This document shows, one piece after another, positions 52,276 through 61,225 of a DNA stretch of 64,000 bases. The notes under the pieces are model-generated. The model saw only the letters and a list, made by a program, of their open reading frames with translations, did not search any database and was not told where the DNA came from. How positions within the stretch are numbered: the stretch's first letter is position 1; every line of letters starts with the position of its first letter. Position numbers and translations under genes: made by a program. Source of the stretch: JAWLCA01 sp041687395 (GTDB taxonomy: Bacteria > Pseudomonadota > Alphaproteobacteria > Rhodobacterales > Rhodobacteraceae); contig JAWLCA010000006.1 of assembly GCA_041687395.1 (NCBI GenBank), forward strand, positions 62,001 through 126,000, in the 5' to 3' direction.

Positions 52276-53682
52276 ATGCAGAAAACTTTTATCGGACCGC
52301 ATCTTCGCCGGCTGCGGCTTGGGCGGGGCGAGACCCAAGGGGCAATGGCCAAGGCGCTGGGGATCAGCGCGGCCTACGTCAACCTGCTGGAAAACAACCA
52401 GCGCAGCGTTTCCGTTCCGGTGATGCTGCGTCTGTTCGAGGTGTACGGCGTCGATTGGCGCGACATCGCCGACGATGACGGCACGAACCAGTTGGCCGAT
52501 CTGCGCGCCGCGATGCAGGATCCGCTGTTCGATGGCGCCCGTCCCGATCTCCAACAGCTGCGGGCGGCGCTCGTACACAGCCCCGGCCTCGCCTCGGCCT
52601 TTCTGGCCCTGCATCAGGCCTATCAGGCGGCAAGCGAACAGCTGTTGAGCCTGGCAACCGGCGTCGATGGCGCCGAGCCGACACTGGCCTCCTCGCCCGA
52701 GGCGTTGGTGCACAACTTTTTCCGGCGGCACCGCAACCATTTCCGCGAGCTTGAAGAGGCGGCCGCGTCCTTCTGGGAAAACGCGACGCCCGACACGGAC
52801 GAGGTCTATCCGGCGCTGAAGGCGCGCCTGCGCGCGCGTCTCGGTCTGACCGTGCGGATCGTGCCGGTGGCCGATCTGCCCCATACGCTGCGGCAGGTCG
52901 ACGATGCCCGCAAGGAGGTGCTGATCTCCGAGGCGATGGATCACCCGAACCGCATTTTCCAGCTTGTCCACGTCGCTGGCCTGCTGGAGCAGCGCCAGGT
53001 TCTGGACGACCACATCGAGCGGTCGGGGATCTCGGACGCCCGCGGTCGGGCACGGCTGCGAGTCGAACTGGCCAACTATTTTGCCGCGGCGGTTCTGATG
53101 CCTTACGACCGCTTTCTGTCCAAAGCTCGACAGTCGAAGTATGACTTCGACCACCTCGCCACCCGGTTCGGGGTGACGTTCGAACAGGCCTGCCACCGTG
53201 CCACCACCCTGGGGCGCGAAGGCGCACAGGGCGTGCCGTTCTTCTTTCTCCGGATCGACAAGGCCGGAAACGTCACCAAGCGCTTCAACGCGACGGACTT
53301 CCATCTGGCCGAATTCGGAGGCGCCTGCCCGCGGCTTGAACTGCACATGAGCTTTCGCACGTCGGGGCGGATCGTCCCGCAATTCGTCGAGATGCCCGAC
53401 GGCAGCCAGTACTTCGTGTTTTCCCGCACCGTCGATCGCCCCAGTTTCCAGCGTCACGCCCAGGACATCCGGCTGGCCGTGGCCATGGGCTGCACCATCG
53501 AATACGCCGCCGAGATCGGCTATGCGGAACAGTTCAAGCTGAGCGGAGCGCCGATGACCGAAATCGGGATCAACTGCCGCGTGTGCCCGCGGGCGAACTG
53601 CGACCAGCGCGCGCATCATGCGGTGATCCGTTCGCAACCGGTGGACGCGCGACGCAGAGGGGCCACCCGCTTCGAGAGTTGA
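52276..53682 (+). CDS. ScfR-type XRE/IrrE-like transcriptional regulator (PccR/RamB/MccR family)
   Basis: The 468-residue protein has an N-terminal XRE helix-turn-helix (GPHLRRLRLGRGETQ, about 5-65), a central IrrE/ImmA-like domain (about 175-310, no intact HEXXH), and a C-terminal DUF2083 domain with the conserved cysteine cluster CRVCPRANCDQRA. This is the architecture of short-chain fatty acyl-CoA regulators, including RamB of actinobacteria and PccR of Rhodobacter. Those sense acyl-CoA levels and control acetate or propionate carbon flow. It is divergent from the mtk operon and shares a perfect inverted repeat with it, so it probably regulates both. Confidence 0.85.
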   Translation: MQKTFIGPHLRRLRLGRGETQGAMAKALGISAAYVNLLENNQRSVSVPVMLRLFEVYGVDWRDIADDDGTNQLADLRAAMQDPLFDGARPDLQQLRAALVHSPGLASAFLALHQAYQAASEQLLSLATGVDGAEPTLASSPEALVHNFFRRHRNHFRELEEAAASFWENATPDTDEVYPALKARLRARLGLTVRIVPVADLPHTLRQVDDARKEVLISEAMDHPNRIFQLVHVAGLLEQRQVLDDHIERSGISDARGRARLRVELANYFAAAVLMPYDRFLSKARQSKYDFDHLATRFGVTFEQACHRATTLGREGAQGVPFFFLRIDKAGNVTKRFNATDFHLAEFGGACPRLELHMSFRTSGRIVPQFVEMPDGSQYFVFSRTVDRPSFQRHAQDIRLAVAMGCTIEYAAEIGYAEQFKLSGAPMTEIGINCRVCPRANCDQRAHHAVIRSQPVDARRRGATRFES

Positions 53683-53830
53683 TCGCATCTTTGTGCGCGC
53701 GGACGCACGCGAACCGGTACCGTCGCGCCCTTTCCATACCCCCGCGGGGCGCGTATGCTACGCAGCAAGAAACGCTGCCGCACGAGGGCCATGCCCGACA
53801 AGCGGGCAGACGAGCAGAGGCGAGGGCGGC

Positions 53831-54580
53831 ATGAGGCAAACGGATACTGCGCCGTTGGACGGAAGAGCGCTCAACCTGGGCACGTCGTCACTTTTGCTGA
53901 TTGGGATGTTCATGGTGATGTCGGGGTGCACCGAGATCGGCCTCCCCTTCGGCCAACGAGAGCCGACGACGAGCGCCGCACCGCAAGAAGCCCAGGCAAG
54001 CGAAGTCGAGGCGCCAGAGGTTTTCCAGCTGAACGCACAGGCGCTCTGGGATGGGCGGCCCTCCCTTGGTGGGGTCTGGGTCGCGGCGCCGAACGTCACC
54101 GATCCGGAACGGGTGGTGATCCGCCACGCCGATACTGGCGCCGAAGTCGTGGGCGCGCTGTTCCGGCGCGAGCGGGAGAATCCGGGCCCGCCGATCCAGG
54201 TCTCATCGGACGCCGCAGCCGCGCTGGGTCTGATCGCCGGTCAGCCGGCCCCCGTCAGCATCACGGCGCTGCGCACCGTGGAAGCACCTGCCGCACCCGC
54301 TGCCGCCCCGGCCCAGACGGCAGAGGAAGCAGTCCCCGCGCCTGCCGCCGCAGGCGCCATGCTTCAAGTCGCCACGCTGACATCTCAGGCGGCGGCGGAC
54401 ACGGTTGTCGCCCGGCTGCAGGCGGAGGGACTGACGGCCGAGGTGCGCTCGCGTCAGTCGGATGATCGCACGCTTTACCGCGTTGTCACCGGCCCTGCGG
54501 ACGGTGCCGAGGCGCGGGCCGCCCTTCAACAGCGTGTGCGGGCTCTTGGGTATGCCGATGCCTTCTTCCTCAGCACCTGA
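53831..54580 (+). CDS. SPOR domain-containing lipoprotein
   Basis: The 249-residue protein has a hydrophobic signal ending in a lipobox-like VMSGC with Cys33, so it is likely a lipoprotein. A central domain (QLNAQALWDGRPSLGGVWVA, positions shown in parts) resembles the RlpA-like/DPBB-associated regions of septal proteins. An Ala/Pro linker leads to a C-terminal SPOR domain at about 175-249 (LQVATLTSQAAADTVVARL, YRVVTGPADG). SPOR domains bind denuded peptidoglycan at division sites. The start at 53831 has GAGG upstream. The D-Ala-D-Ala carboxypeptidase gene follows after 28 bases. Confidence 0.83.
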   Translation: MRQTDTAPLDGRALNLGTSSLLLIGMFMVMSGCTEIGLPFGQREPTTSAAPQEAQASEVEAPEVFQLNAQALWDGRPSLGGVWVAAPNVTDPERVVIRHADTGAEVVGALFRRERENPGPPIQVSSDAAAALGLIAGQPAPVSITALRTVEAPAAPAAAPAQTAEEAVPAPAAAGAMLQVATLTSQAAADTVVARLQAEGLTAEVRSRQSDDRTLYRVVTGPADGAEARAALQQRVRALGYADAFFLST

Positions 54581-54608
54581 TCGTCCCAGTTCCAGAAAGG
54601 AGCCAACC

Positions 54609-55808
54609 GTGCCCCGCTTCTTCCGTCGCCTTGTCCTCCTGGCGCCACTGATCGGCCTGCTGAGCGCGCCCATCGCCGGCGCCTTCGAAACCCGCGCGAC
54701 CGGCGCCTGGGTGATCGATCAGACCACCGGCACCGTGCTGCTTTCGAAGAATGCGGAAACTCCGCTGCCGCCGGCCTCGATGTCGAAGCTGATGACGCTC
54801 TACATGCTGTTCGAGGCGCTGCGCGATGGCCGCGTGACGATGGATACCACGTGGACGGTTTCGACCCGCGCGAAAGAGATGCGCGGCTCGACCATGTTCC
54901 TGAACGAACTGGACCGGCCGACCACGCTGGATCTGATCCGCGGGATCATCATCAATTCCGGCAATGACGCCTGCGTCGTCGTGGCCGAGGGGCTGGCCGG
55001 GTCGGAAGAGGCCTTTGCCCGACAGATGACCGAACGCGCACGGGCGTTGGGGATGACGCAGACGACGCTTGCCAACGCCAGCGGCTGGCCGCACCCCGAG
55101 CATCGGATGTCGATGCGGGATCTGGGCGTTCTGACCGTTCGCCTCGTCGAGGATTTCCCTGATCTGTTCCCCTACTTCGCCGAGACCGAATTCGACTACA
55201 AGGACCGCTCTCCCGCCAACCGCTTCAACCGGAACCCGCTGTTCCGCGTCTTTCCGCCAGACACGACCGACGCAAACGCTATCCGGACCGAGGGGCTGAA
55301 GACCGGCCATACAACCGAGGCAGGCTACGGCTTCGTCGGCGCCGCGCGGCTGGGCGACCGCCGGGTGATCTTCGTGATCAACGGCCTCGAAACCGAGCGC
55401 GACCGGCTGGAGGAATCGCAGCAGATCGTCAACTGGGCCTTCCGGCAGTTCGTGCAGCGCACCGTATCGCGCCCTGGCGCGCGCATTGCGACCGCGCCGA
55501 TCTGGATGGGCGAAACGCCGACGGTTGGCCTTGTCGCCGCCGAGGAAACCGTGATCCTGGTACCCGCCATCTCGCAGGACGGGCTGGAGGCGCGGGTGGA
55601 GTATCAGGGGCCGATCGAAGCCCCGATCGCGCGCGGCCAGCAACTTGGCGAACTGGTCATCACCCACCCCGACATGGAAACCCGCCGCCTGCCCCTGGTT
55701 GCAGAAAGCGACGTGCCGCAGGGCGGCCTGATGGTCCGGCTGCGCACCACGGCAGAGGTGCTTCTGAACCGGGCGCTTGAGGCGGGTCTGGACGCGGCCG
55801 GCAGCTGA
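54609..55808 (+). CDS. dacC: D-alanyl-D-alanine carboxypeptidase (PBP5/6-like)
   Basis: This S11 serine peptidase trims the terminal D-Ala from peptidoglycan stems. The 399-residue precursor has a signal peptide (FFRRLVLLAPLIGLL), SxxK as SMSK, SxN as SGN (NSGNDACV) and KTG as LKTGHT, followed by the C-terminal PBP5-associated beta domain. No amphipathic membrane anchor is obvious at the very end, although the last 20 residues are Leu/Ala-rich. The GTG at 54609 has AAGGAG upstream; the longer frame to 54462 lies in the SPOR gene. tmk follows with a one-base overlap. The exact paralogue name (dacA or dacC) is uncertain. Confidence 0.93.
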   Translation: MPRFFRRLVLLAPLIGLLSAPIAGAFETRATGAWVIDQTTGTVLLSKNAETPLPPASMSKLMTLYMLFEALRDGRVTMDTTWTVSTRAKEMRGSTMFLNELDRPTTLDLIRGIIINSGNDACVVVAEGLAGSEEAFARQMTERARALGMTQTTLANASGWPHPEHRMSMRDLGVLTVRLVEDFPDLFPYFAETEFDYKDRSPANRFNRNPLFRVFPPDTTDANAIRTEGLKTGHTTEAGYGFVGAARLGDRRVIFVINGLETERDRLEESQQIVNWAFRQFVQRTVSRPGARIATAPIWMGETPTVGLVAAEETVILVPAISQDGLEARVEYQGPIEAPIARGQQLGELVITHPDMETRRLPLVAESDVPQGGLMVRLRTTAEVLLNRALEAGLDAAGS

Positions 55809-56431
55809 TGGCGCCACGCGGGCACTTCCTGACGTTCGAGGGGATCGACGGCTCCGGCAAATCCACGCAGGTCCGCCGACTGGTCGATACGCTCGTGGCA
55901 GAGGGCCGCGATGTCGTGGCGACCCGCGAACCCGGCGGCAGCCCGGGGGCCGAGCAAATCCGGCGTCTGCTGGTCGAGGGCGACGCGGCGCGCTGGTCGG
56001 CAGAAACAGAGATCCTGCTGTTTACCGCCGCCCGCCGCGACCATCTGGAAAAGACGATCGGTCCCGCGCTGGATGCAGGCCGCATCGTTGTCTGCGACCG
56101 CTTTACCGACAGCACGCGGGTCTACCAGGGCACCGTTCGCGGCGATCTGCGCGATCTGGTGGACCGCTTGCACCGCGATCTGATCGCGCGGGAGCCGGAC
56201 CTGACCTTCGTCATCGACATGGACCCGGCAGCGGCGCTTGCGCGCGGGCTTGCGCGCGGCAGTGGCGAAGACCGGTTCGAGGGGTTGGGCCTGGAGTTCC
56301 AGACCCGCCTGCGCGCGGGCTTCCTGCACCTTGCGGAAGAATTCCCGCAGCGCGTGCGCGTGATCGACGGCAACCGGCCCGCCGACGAGGTCGCAGCCGA
56401 GATCGCGACCGTGGTACGAGCGATCCCGTGA
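55808..56431 (+). CDS. tmk: Thymidylate kinase
   Basis: Tmk phosphorylates dTMP to dTDP. The 207-residue protein has the P-loop EGIDGSGKST, the DR motif as VCDRFTDST, the LID region ARGLARGSGEDRFE and the usual length. It starts on the last base of the carboxypeptidase stop (TGATG) and ends in a GTGA overlap with holB. This tmk-holB pairing is common in bacteria. Confidence 0.96.
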   Translation: MAPRGHFLTFEGIDGSGKSTQVRRLVDTLVAEGRDVVATREPGGSPGAEQIRRLLVEGDAARWSAETEILLFTAARRDHLEKTIGPALDAGRIVVCDRFTDSTRVYQGTVRGDLRDLVDRLHRDLIAREPDLTFVIDMDPAAALARGLARGSGEDRFEGLGLEFQTRLRAGFLHLAEEFPQRVRVIDGNRPADEVAAEIATVVRAIP

Positions 56432-57558
56432 CCGAGAGTGTCGCAGAAGCCGACCGCGCCCCCGGTGCGCCCCATCCGCGCGAGACCCTCGCGCTTTACG
56501 GGCAGGCCGCGGCAGAGAGTGAGTTCCTGTTCGCCGCCACGGCCGGACGATTGCATCACGGATGGCTTCTGACCGGCCCGCGCGGGGTCGGCAAGGCGAC
56601 GCTCGCGTGGCGCATCGCCCGCTTCCTGCTGGCCGAGGCACCGGCGGACGCCGGGTTGTTCGGCGCAGCCCCGCCGCCCGGATCGCTGGACATTCCCCAA
56701 GACCACCCGGTCAACCGGCGCCTTCTTGCCTTGTCGGAACCGCGGCTGTTCCTGCTGCGCCGCGCCTGGGACACCGAACGGAACCGGCTGAAATCCGTCA
56801 TCACCGTGGACGAGGTGCGGCGGCTGAAGGACTTCTTCGGGCTCAGCGCTACAGATGGCGGCCGCCGCGTCGTCATCGTCGATGCCGCGGACGAGATGAA
56901 CCCGAATGCGGCCAATGCCCTTCTGAAGGTGCTGGAGGAACCGCCCACCGGGGCCGTTCTGCTGCTGGTCAGCCACCAGCCCTCGCGCCTTCTGCCGACG
57001 ATCCGCTCGCGCTGCCGCGAGTTGCGGCTGGCCACGCTGGGCGCCGAGGACATGGCGAGGGCACTGCAGGCCGCCGGCGCCGAAACCGATGCTCCGGCCG
57101 CACTGGCAGCGCTTTCCGGCGGATCTGTCGGCGCGGCGATCCGGCTGGCGAACCAGGATGGTCTCGCGCTTTACGCAGAACTGTTCGCCTTGGCCCGCGC
57201 CATGCCCCGGCTGGACCGGCCGCGCGCGCTGAAACTGGCCGAAAGCGTCAGCGCCAAGGGCAACGAGGAGCGGCTCGATCTGCTCCTGACCCTCATCGAC
57301 CTGCTGCTGGCCCGGTTGGCGCGCGCAGGCGTGCTCGGCGCGCCGACCGAAGCCGCCGCGGGCGAGGCCGCGATCCTTGAACGCCTGTCGCCGGACGCCC
57401 ATGCCGCACGCGTCTGGGCGGAACTGCAGCAAACGGCCGGGGCACGGGCGCGGCACGGACGGGCGGTGAACCTTGACCCCGTGATGCTTCTGCTCGATAT
57501 CCTGCTGCACATGAACGTCGCGGCGGCGGGGCTGACCGCACGACAAGGCAGGCCATGA
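56428..57558 (+). CDS. holB: DNA polymerase III delta' subunit
   Basis: HolB is the stationary AAA+ subunit of the clamp loader. The 376-residue protein has a Walker-A-like GPRGVGKAT, a VVIVDAADEMNPNAANALLKVLEEPP segment in the Walker B / SRC region, and SHQPSRLLPTIRSRCRELRL (both quoted as overlapping short motifs). The zinc-module cysteines of DnaX/HolB are largely replaced. The GTG start at 56428 overlaps tmk as GTGA, and the stop overlaps tatD as ATGA. The chi subunit gene holC is also in this window. Confidence 0.93.
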   Translation: MTESVAEADRAPGAPHPRETLALYGQAAAESEFLFAATAGRLHHGWLLTGPRGVGKATLAWRIARFLLAEAPADAGLFGAAPPPGSLDIPQDHPVNRRLLALSEPRLFLLRRAWDTERNRLKSVITVDEVRRLKDFFGLSATDGGRRVVIVDAADEMNPNAANALLKVLEEPPTGAVLLLVSHQPSRLLPTIRSRCRELRLATLGAEDMARALQAAGAETDAPAALAALSGGSVGAAIRLANQDGLALYAELFALARAMPRLDRPRALKLAESVSAKGNEERLDLLLTLIDLLLARLARAGVLGAPTEAAAGEAAILERLSPDAHAARVWAELQQTAGARARHGRAVNLDPVMLLLDILLHMNVAAAGLTARQGRP

Positions 57559-58364
57559 CCGACAGCATACCGCAAATCGTCGACAGCCACTGCCACCTGG
57601 ATTTCCCCGACCTGATCGGCGAACTGCCCGAGGTGATTGCGCGCGCCCGAGCCGCAGGGGTGACCCGAATGGTGACGATCTGCACCCGGCTGAAGAACGA
57701 GCCCCAGGTGCGCGCCATCGCCGAGGCGCATCGCGGCGTCTTCTACGCCGCCGGCACCCACCCGATGAGCGCGGCGGAAGAGCCCATGGCGACGGTCGAG
57801 GAACTGGTTCGGATCAGCCAGCATCCGAAATGCGCCGGCATCGGCGAATCCGGTCTCGATTATCACTACACCGCCGACAGCAAGGCGGTGCAGCAGGAAA
57901 GCCTGCGCATCCATATCGCGGCCGCACAGGAAACCGGCCTGCCGCTGATCATCCATGCACGCGACGCCGACGACGATATGGCCCAGATCCTGACCGAGGG
58001 GCACCGGACGAAGCCCTATTCCTGCGTCATGCACTGCTTCTCGTCAGGTGCGACGCTCGCCCGCGCGGCCCTCGACCTAGGCTTCTACCTGTCGATGTCA
58101 GGCATTGCCGCCTTCCCGAAAAGCCACGACCTCCGGTCGATCTTTGCCGCCGCGCCGGTGGATCGGATCCTGGTTGAAACCGATGCGCCCTACCTCGCCC
58201 CCCCGCCCCATCGCGGCCGACGGAACGAGCCTGCCTATACCGTCCACACCGCCCGCGTCGGCGCCGAGGTGTTCGGGATGGATTATGCTGCCTTCGCGCG
58301 CCAGACCTCGGAAAACTTTGACCGGCTCTTCACCAAGGCCGCGGCGCAGGCCACGGCGGCATGA
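57555..58364 (+). CDS. tatD: TatD family metal-dependent hydrolase
   Basis: The 269-residue TIM-barrel protein has the metal-binding VDSHCHLDFP at the N-terminus, GESGLDYHY, IHARDADDD, MHCFSSG and LVETDAPYLAPPPHRG. TatD proteins are 3'-5' deoxyribonucleases; this branch (YcfH-like) usually lies in the tmk-holB cluster, as here. It overlaps holB and the MBL-fold gene by four bases each. The gene symbol is by family, not by proven orthology. Confidence 0.92.
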   Translation: MTDSIPQIVDSHCHLDFPDLIGELPEVIARARAAGVTRMVTICTRLKNEPQVRAIAEAHRGVFYAAGTHPMSAAEEPMATVEELVRISQHPKCAGIGESGLDYHYTADSKAVQQESLRIHIAAAQETGLPLIIHARDADDDMAQILTEGHRTKPYSCVMHCFSSGATLARAALDLGFYLSMSGIAAFPKSHDLRSIFAAAPVDRILVETDAPYLAPPPHRGRRNEPAYTVHTARVGAEVFGMDYAAFARQTSENFDRLFTKAAAQATAA

Positions 58365-59161
58365 GCGGAAGCCTTGTGTTCACCATCCTGGGCTGCGGAT
58401 CGTCCGGGGGCGTGCCGCGTCTGGGCGGCCACTGGGGGGAATGCGACCCCGCAGAGCCGCGCAACCATCGGCGCCGCTGCTCGCTACTCGTCGAACGGCA
58501 CGGGCCAGAGGGCACGACGCGAGTGCTGATCGACACGTCGCCCGACATGCGCGCGCAACTGCTCGATGCCGGGGTCGGCACGCTGGATGCAGTGGTCTAC
58601 ACCCATTCCCACGCCGATCACGTCCACGGGCTCGACGACCTGCGACAGATCGTCTTCAACACCCGCAGCCGCCTACCCGTCTGGGCCGACAGCCAGACCC
58701 AGGACGCCCTGTTCGCGCGCTTCGGGTATGCGTTCGTGCAGCCCGAAGGCTCGCCCTATCCCCCGATCCTCGACATGCATTCGATCCACGGCCCGTTCGA
58801 AGTTCAGGGCGCGGGCGGGGCGGTGCCATTCGTACCGCTGCGGGTAGGCCACGGGTCGATGGATGCGCTGGGGTTCCGGATCGGCGATCTGGTCTATCTG
58901 CCCGATGTGATCGAGATCTATGACGAGGCATGGCGCCACCTCACCGCGCTGGACTGCTGGATAGTGGACGCGTTGCGGCGCACGCCCCACCCCACGCACG
59001 CCCATCTTGACCTGACATTGGACTGGATCGCGCAGGTGCAGCCGCGCCGCGCCGTGCTGACCAACATGCATATCGACCTGGACTATGCGACGGTGGCGGC
59101 CGAGACACCCGCGCACGTCACCCCCGCGCATGACGGGATGCAGATCCGGTACGACCTGTAG
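58361..59161 (+). CDS. MBL-fold metallo-hydrolase (PhnP/RNase Z-like)
   Basis: This 266-residue metallo-beta-lactamase-fold protein has LGCGSSGGVPRLGG, which is the PhnP-like N-terminus, the zinc motif THSHADHVHGLDD, and a later histidine in LTNMHIDLDY. PhnP is a phosphodiesterase acting on cyclic ribose phosphates. Here the position after tatD suggests a nucleotide-related phosphodiesterase, but the substrate is unknown. It overlaps tatD as ATGA and abuts the AEC transporter start with no gap. Confidence 0.87.
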   Translation: MSGSLVFTILGCGSSGGVPRLGGHWGECDPAEPRNHRRRCSLLVERHGPEGTTRVLIDTSPDMRAQLLDAGVGTLDAVVYTHSHADHVHGLDDLRQIVFNTRSRLPVWADSQTQDALFARFGYAFVQPEGSPYPPILDMHSIHGPFEVQGAGGAVPFVPLRVGHGSMDALGFRIGDLVYLPDVIEIYDEAWRHLTALDCWIVDALRRTPHPTHAHLDLTLDWIAQVQPRRAVLTNMHIDLDYATVAAETPAHVTPAHDGMQIRYDL

Positions 59162-60091
59162 ATGCAGGCGCTGATCGAGGTCATCCTGCCGGTCTTTCTG
59201 GTGATCGGCTTCGGATATGTCGTGGTCTGGCGCGGTTTGTTCAGCGATGCCGGCGTCGACGGTCTGATGACCTTCACGCAGAACTTCGCCATTCCCTGCC
59301 TGCTGTTCCTGGCCATCGCGACGCTCGACCTCGGGCAGAATTTCGACCATCGGCTGCTGATCGGCTTCTACACCGGCTCTCTGGCCTGCTTCACCGCAGG
59401 GCTGCTCGGGGCGCGATATCTGTTCGGCAGGTCGTGGGAGGATGGCGTCGCAATCGGCTTCTGCTGCCTGTTCGCCAACACCCTGCTTCTGGGCCTGCCA
59501 ATCAGCGAACGCGCCTATGGCGCCGATAGCCTGGCGGCCAACTACGCGATCATCGCGATCCACTCCCCCTTCTGCTACGCCATCGGCATCACCGCGATGG
59601 AAATTGCGCGGAACCGTGGCCGCAGCGTTCTGGGTTTCCTGCCGCGTGTTCTGACGGCGATGTTCCGCAACGCGCTGGTTATCGGAATCGCGCTGGGTTT
59701 CGTCGTGAACCTGGGCGGCATTCCCCTGCCGGGCGTCGTCTATTCCGCGCTGGACCTGATGGTGCGCGCCGCACTGCCGGCGGCCCTGTTCGGTCTGGGC
59801 GGCGTTCTTTACCGCTACCGGCCCGAGGGCGACCTACGCACCATCCTGTTCGTCTGCGCGATCTCGCTTCTTCTGCATCCCGTCATCGTCTGGACGATGG
59901 GCAAGACCCTTGCCCTGCCGACCGATGCGTTCCGGTCGGCGGTGCTGACGGCTGCCATGGCACCGGGGGTCAACGCCTACGTCTTTGCCAACATGTACGG
60001 CACCGCACGGCGGGTGGCCGCGTCTTCGGTTCTGTTGGGCACGGCCGGGTCGATCCTGACCGTCTGGATCTGGCTGGCGCTGCTGGGCTGA
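59162..60091 (+). CDS. AEC family transporter (auxin efflux carrier-like)
   Basis: The 309-residue inner-membrane protein has about ten hydrophobic helices in two repeats of five, with the first repeat PVFLVIGFGYVVV, the mid segment LGLPISERAYG, and the C-terminal APGVNAYVFANMYG. AEC transporters include malonate and other organic-anion carriers; no substrate can be assigned. It starts directly on the base after the MBL-fold stop, so it is the last gene of the tmk-holB-tatD run. Confidence 0.88.
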   Translation: MQALIEVILPVFLVIGFGYVVVWRGLFSDAGVDGLMTFTQNFAIPCLLFLAIATLDLGQNFDHRLLIGFYTGSLACFTAGLLGARYLFGRSWEDGVAIGFCCLFANTLLLGLPISERAYGADSLAANYAIIAIHSPFCYAIGITAMEIARNRGRSVLGFLPRVLTAMFRNALVIGIALGFVVNLGGIPLPGVVYSALDLMVRAALPAALFGLGGVLYRYRPEGDLRTILFVCAISLLLHPVIVWTMGKTLALPTDAFRSAVLTAAMAPGVNAYVFANMYGTARRVAASSVLLGTAGSILTVWIWLALLG

Positions 60092-60098
60092 CCGTCGC

Positions 60099-60578
60099 TC
60101 AGTCGCAGGGCCATGCGGCAACTGCGTCCGGGATCGCGGGGTGGCGCATTTCGGTGCCCGGCGCGATGCCAAGGTCGGCAGACAGACCGCCGTTGATTTC
60201 CAGCACGTATTGCACATCGTCGCCGCCCGGGATCGGCGTCTCGTCCAGCGGGCGCGCATTCTCGTGCACGCGCGTGACCCGGCCCGTCTCGTCGGCAAAG
60301 ATCATGTCGAGCGGGATCAGCGTGTTGCGCATCCAGAACGACACGGTGGCCGGCGCATCATAGACGAACAGCATCCCCGCCCCGCGCGGCATCGACTCAC
60401 GGTTCATCAGGCCGAGCGCCCGTTCAGCCGTGGTATCCGCCACCTCTACCGTGAAGCGCGCGCTGCCCCAGTCGCCGCGGAGGTCGATCCGATCCTCACG
60501 GCAGGCCGCCTGCGCCACAGCAGGCAACAGCGCCAGACAAAACGCCGCGAAGGTGGCTCCCAGTCCGCTTCGCCTCAT
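60099..60578 (-). CDS. DUF192 domain-containing secreted protein
   Basis: The 159-residue precursor has a signal peptide (ATFAAFCLALLPAVAQA) and a DUF192 domain with FTVEVADTTAERALGLMNR, MPRGAGMLFVYDAPATVSFWMRNTLIPLDMIF (in overlapping short motifs) and ARPLDETPI. The family is widespread and periplasmic; its function is unknown. Its ATG overlaps the cold-shock gene stop as ATGA, so the two are co-translated, and it is convergent with the AEC gene. Confidence 0.87.
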   Translation of the reverse strand: MRRSGLGATFAAFCLALLPAVAQAACREDRIDLRGDWGSARFTVEVADTTAERALGLMNRESMPRGAGMLFVYDAPATVSFWMRNTLIPLDMIFADETGRVTRVHENARPLDETPIPGGDDVQYVLEINGGLSADLGIAPGTEMRHPAIPDAVAAWPCD

Positions 60579-61108
60579 GGCTGGGCCGGCCTCAGCGCGA
60601 CTTCCCAAGCTGTCACCTGAACCGCCATCCGTCCGCGCGGCCCGTCGATCGACCGCAGCCCGACGGCTTCGCCGGGGGGCAGATCGGAAAAACCGGACCG
60701 GCGCAGAACCTCGATATGCAGGAAAACGTCCTCGGGCCGGCCGAAGACATTGGCGAAGCCATAGCCCTTGGCCTTGTCGAACCACTTCACCCGCGCAGGC
60801 TCGAGCGGCAGCTTGACCAGCTCGTCATGCTCCAGCGGCGCCATCTCCTCGGACAGCTGAATCGGCTGCAACTCGGGTGGTTCGATCTTCAACACCTCCA
60901 GCGCCTGAAGACCGCGCTGCGTGTCCTGAACCCGGGCGGAAATGCCCGCCCCATCGGCAATCGAGCTTTGTCCGAAGTTCCGCAATACATTCACATGCAA
61001 AAGAATGTCAGGGCCACCATTGTCGGACACGATGAAGCCGAAACCCTTTGTCGGGTCGAACCATTTTACCCGTCCCTCGATGATCCATGGTTCGACGTCT
61101 TCTTGCAT
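60575..61108 (-). CDS. Double cold-shock domain protein
   Basis: The protein (177 residues from 61108) has two cold-shock domains, GRVKWFDPTKGFGFI near residue 11 and ARVKWFDKAKGYGFANV near residue 105. Both keep the RNP1-type aromatic residues, so it should bind single-stranded RNA or DNA as a chaperone. Two-domain forms are common in alphaproteobacteria. The start is uncertain. ATG 61108 (MQEDVEP) is preferred; ATG 61147 adds 13 residues, lacks a ribosome site, and lies directly on a TGTTAA-N6-TTAACA palindrome at 61149-61166. Confidence 0.88.
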   Translation of the reverse strand: MQEDVEPWIIEGRVKWFDPTKGFGFIVSDNGGPDILLHVNVLRNFGQSSIADGAGISARVQDTQRGLQALEVLKIEPPELQPIQLSEEMAPLEHDELVKLPLEPARVKWFDKAKGYGFANVFGRPEDVFLHIEVLRRSGFSDLPPGEAVGLRSIDGPRGRMAVQVTAWEVALRPAQP

Positions 61109-61225
61109 CTTGTCCCAGCCCTGCCGGATTATTCGTCTGGCCCCCATGTGTTAACATGAATTAACAGGGATCAAGCGGAAATTTTCATTCTGCAACCGGG
61201 CCGTGCATATCGCAAAATCGAGGGA

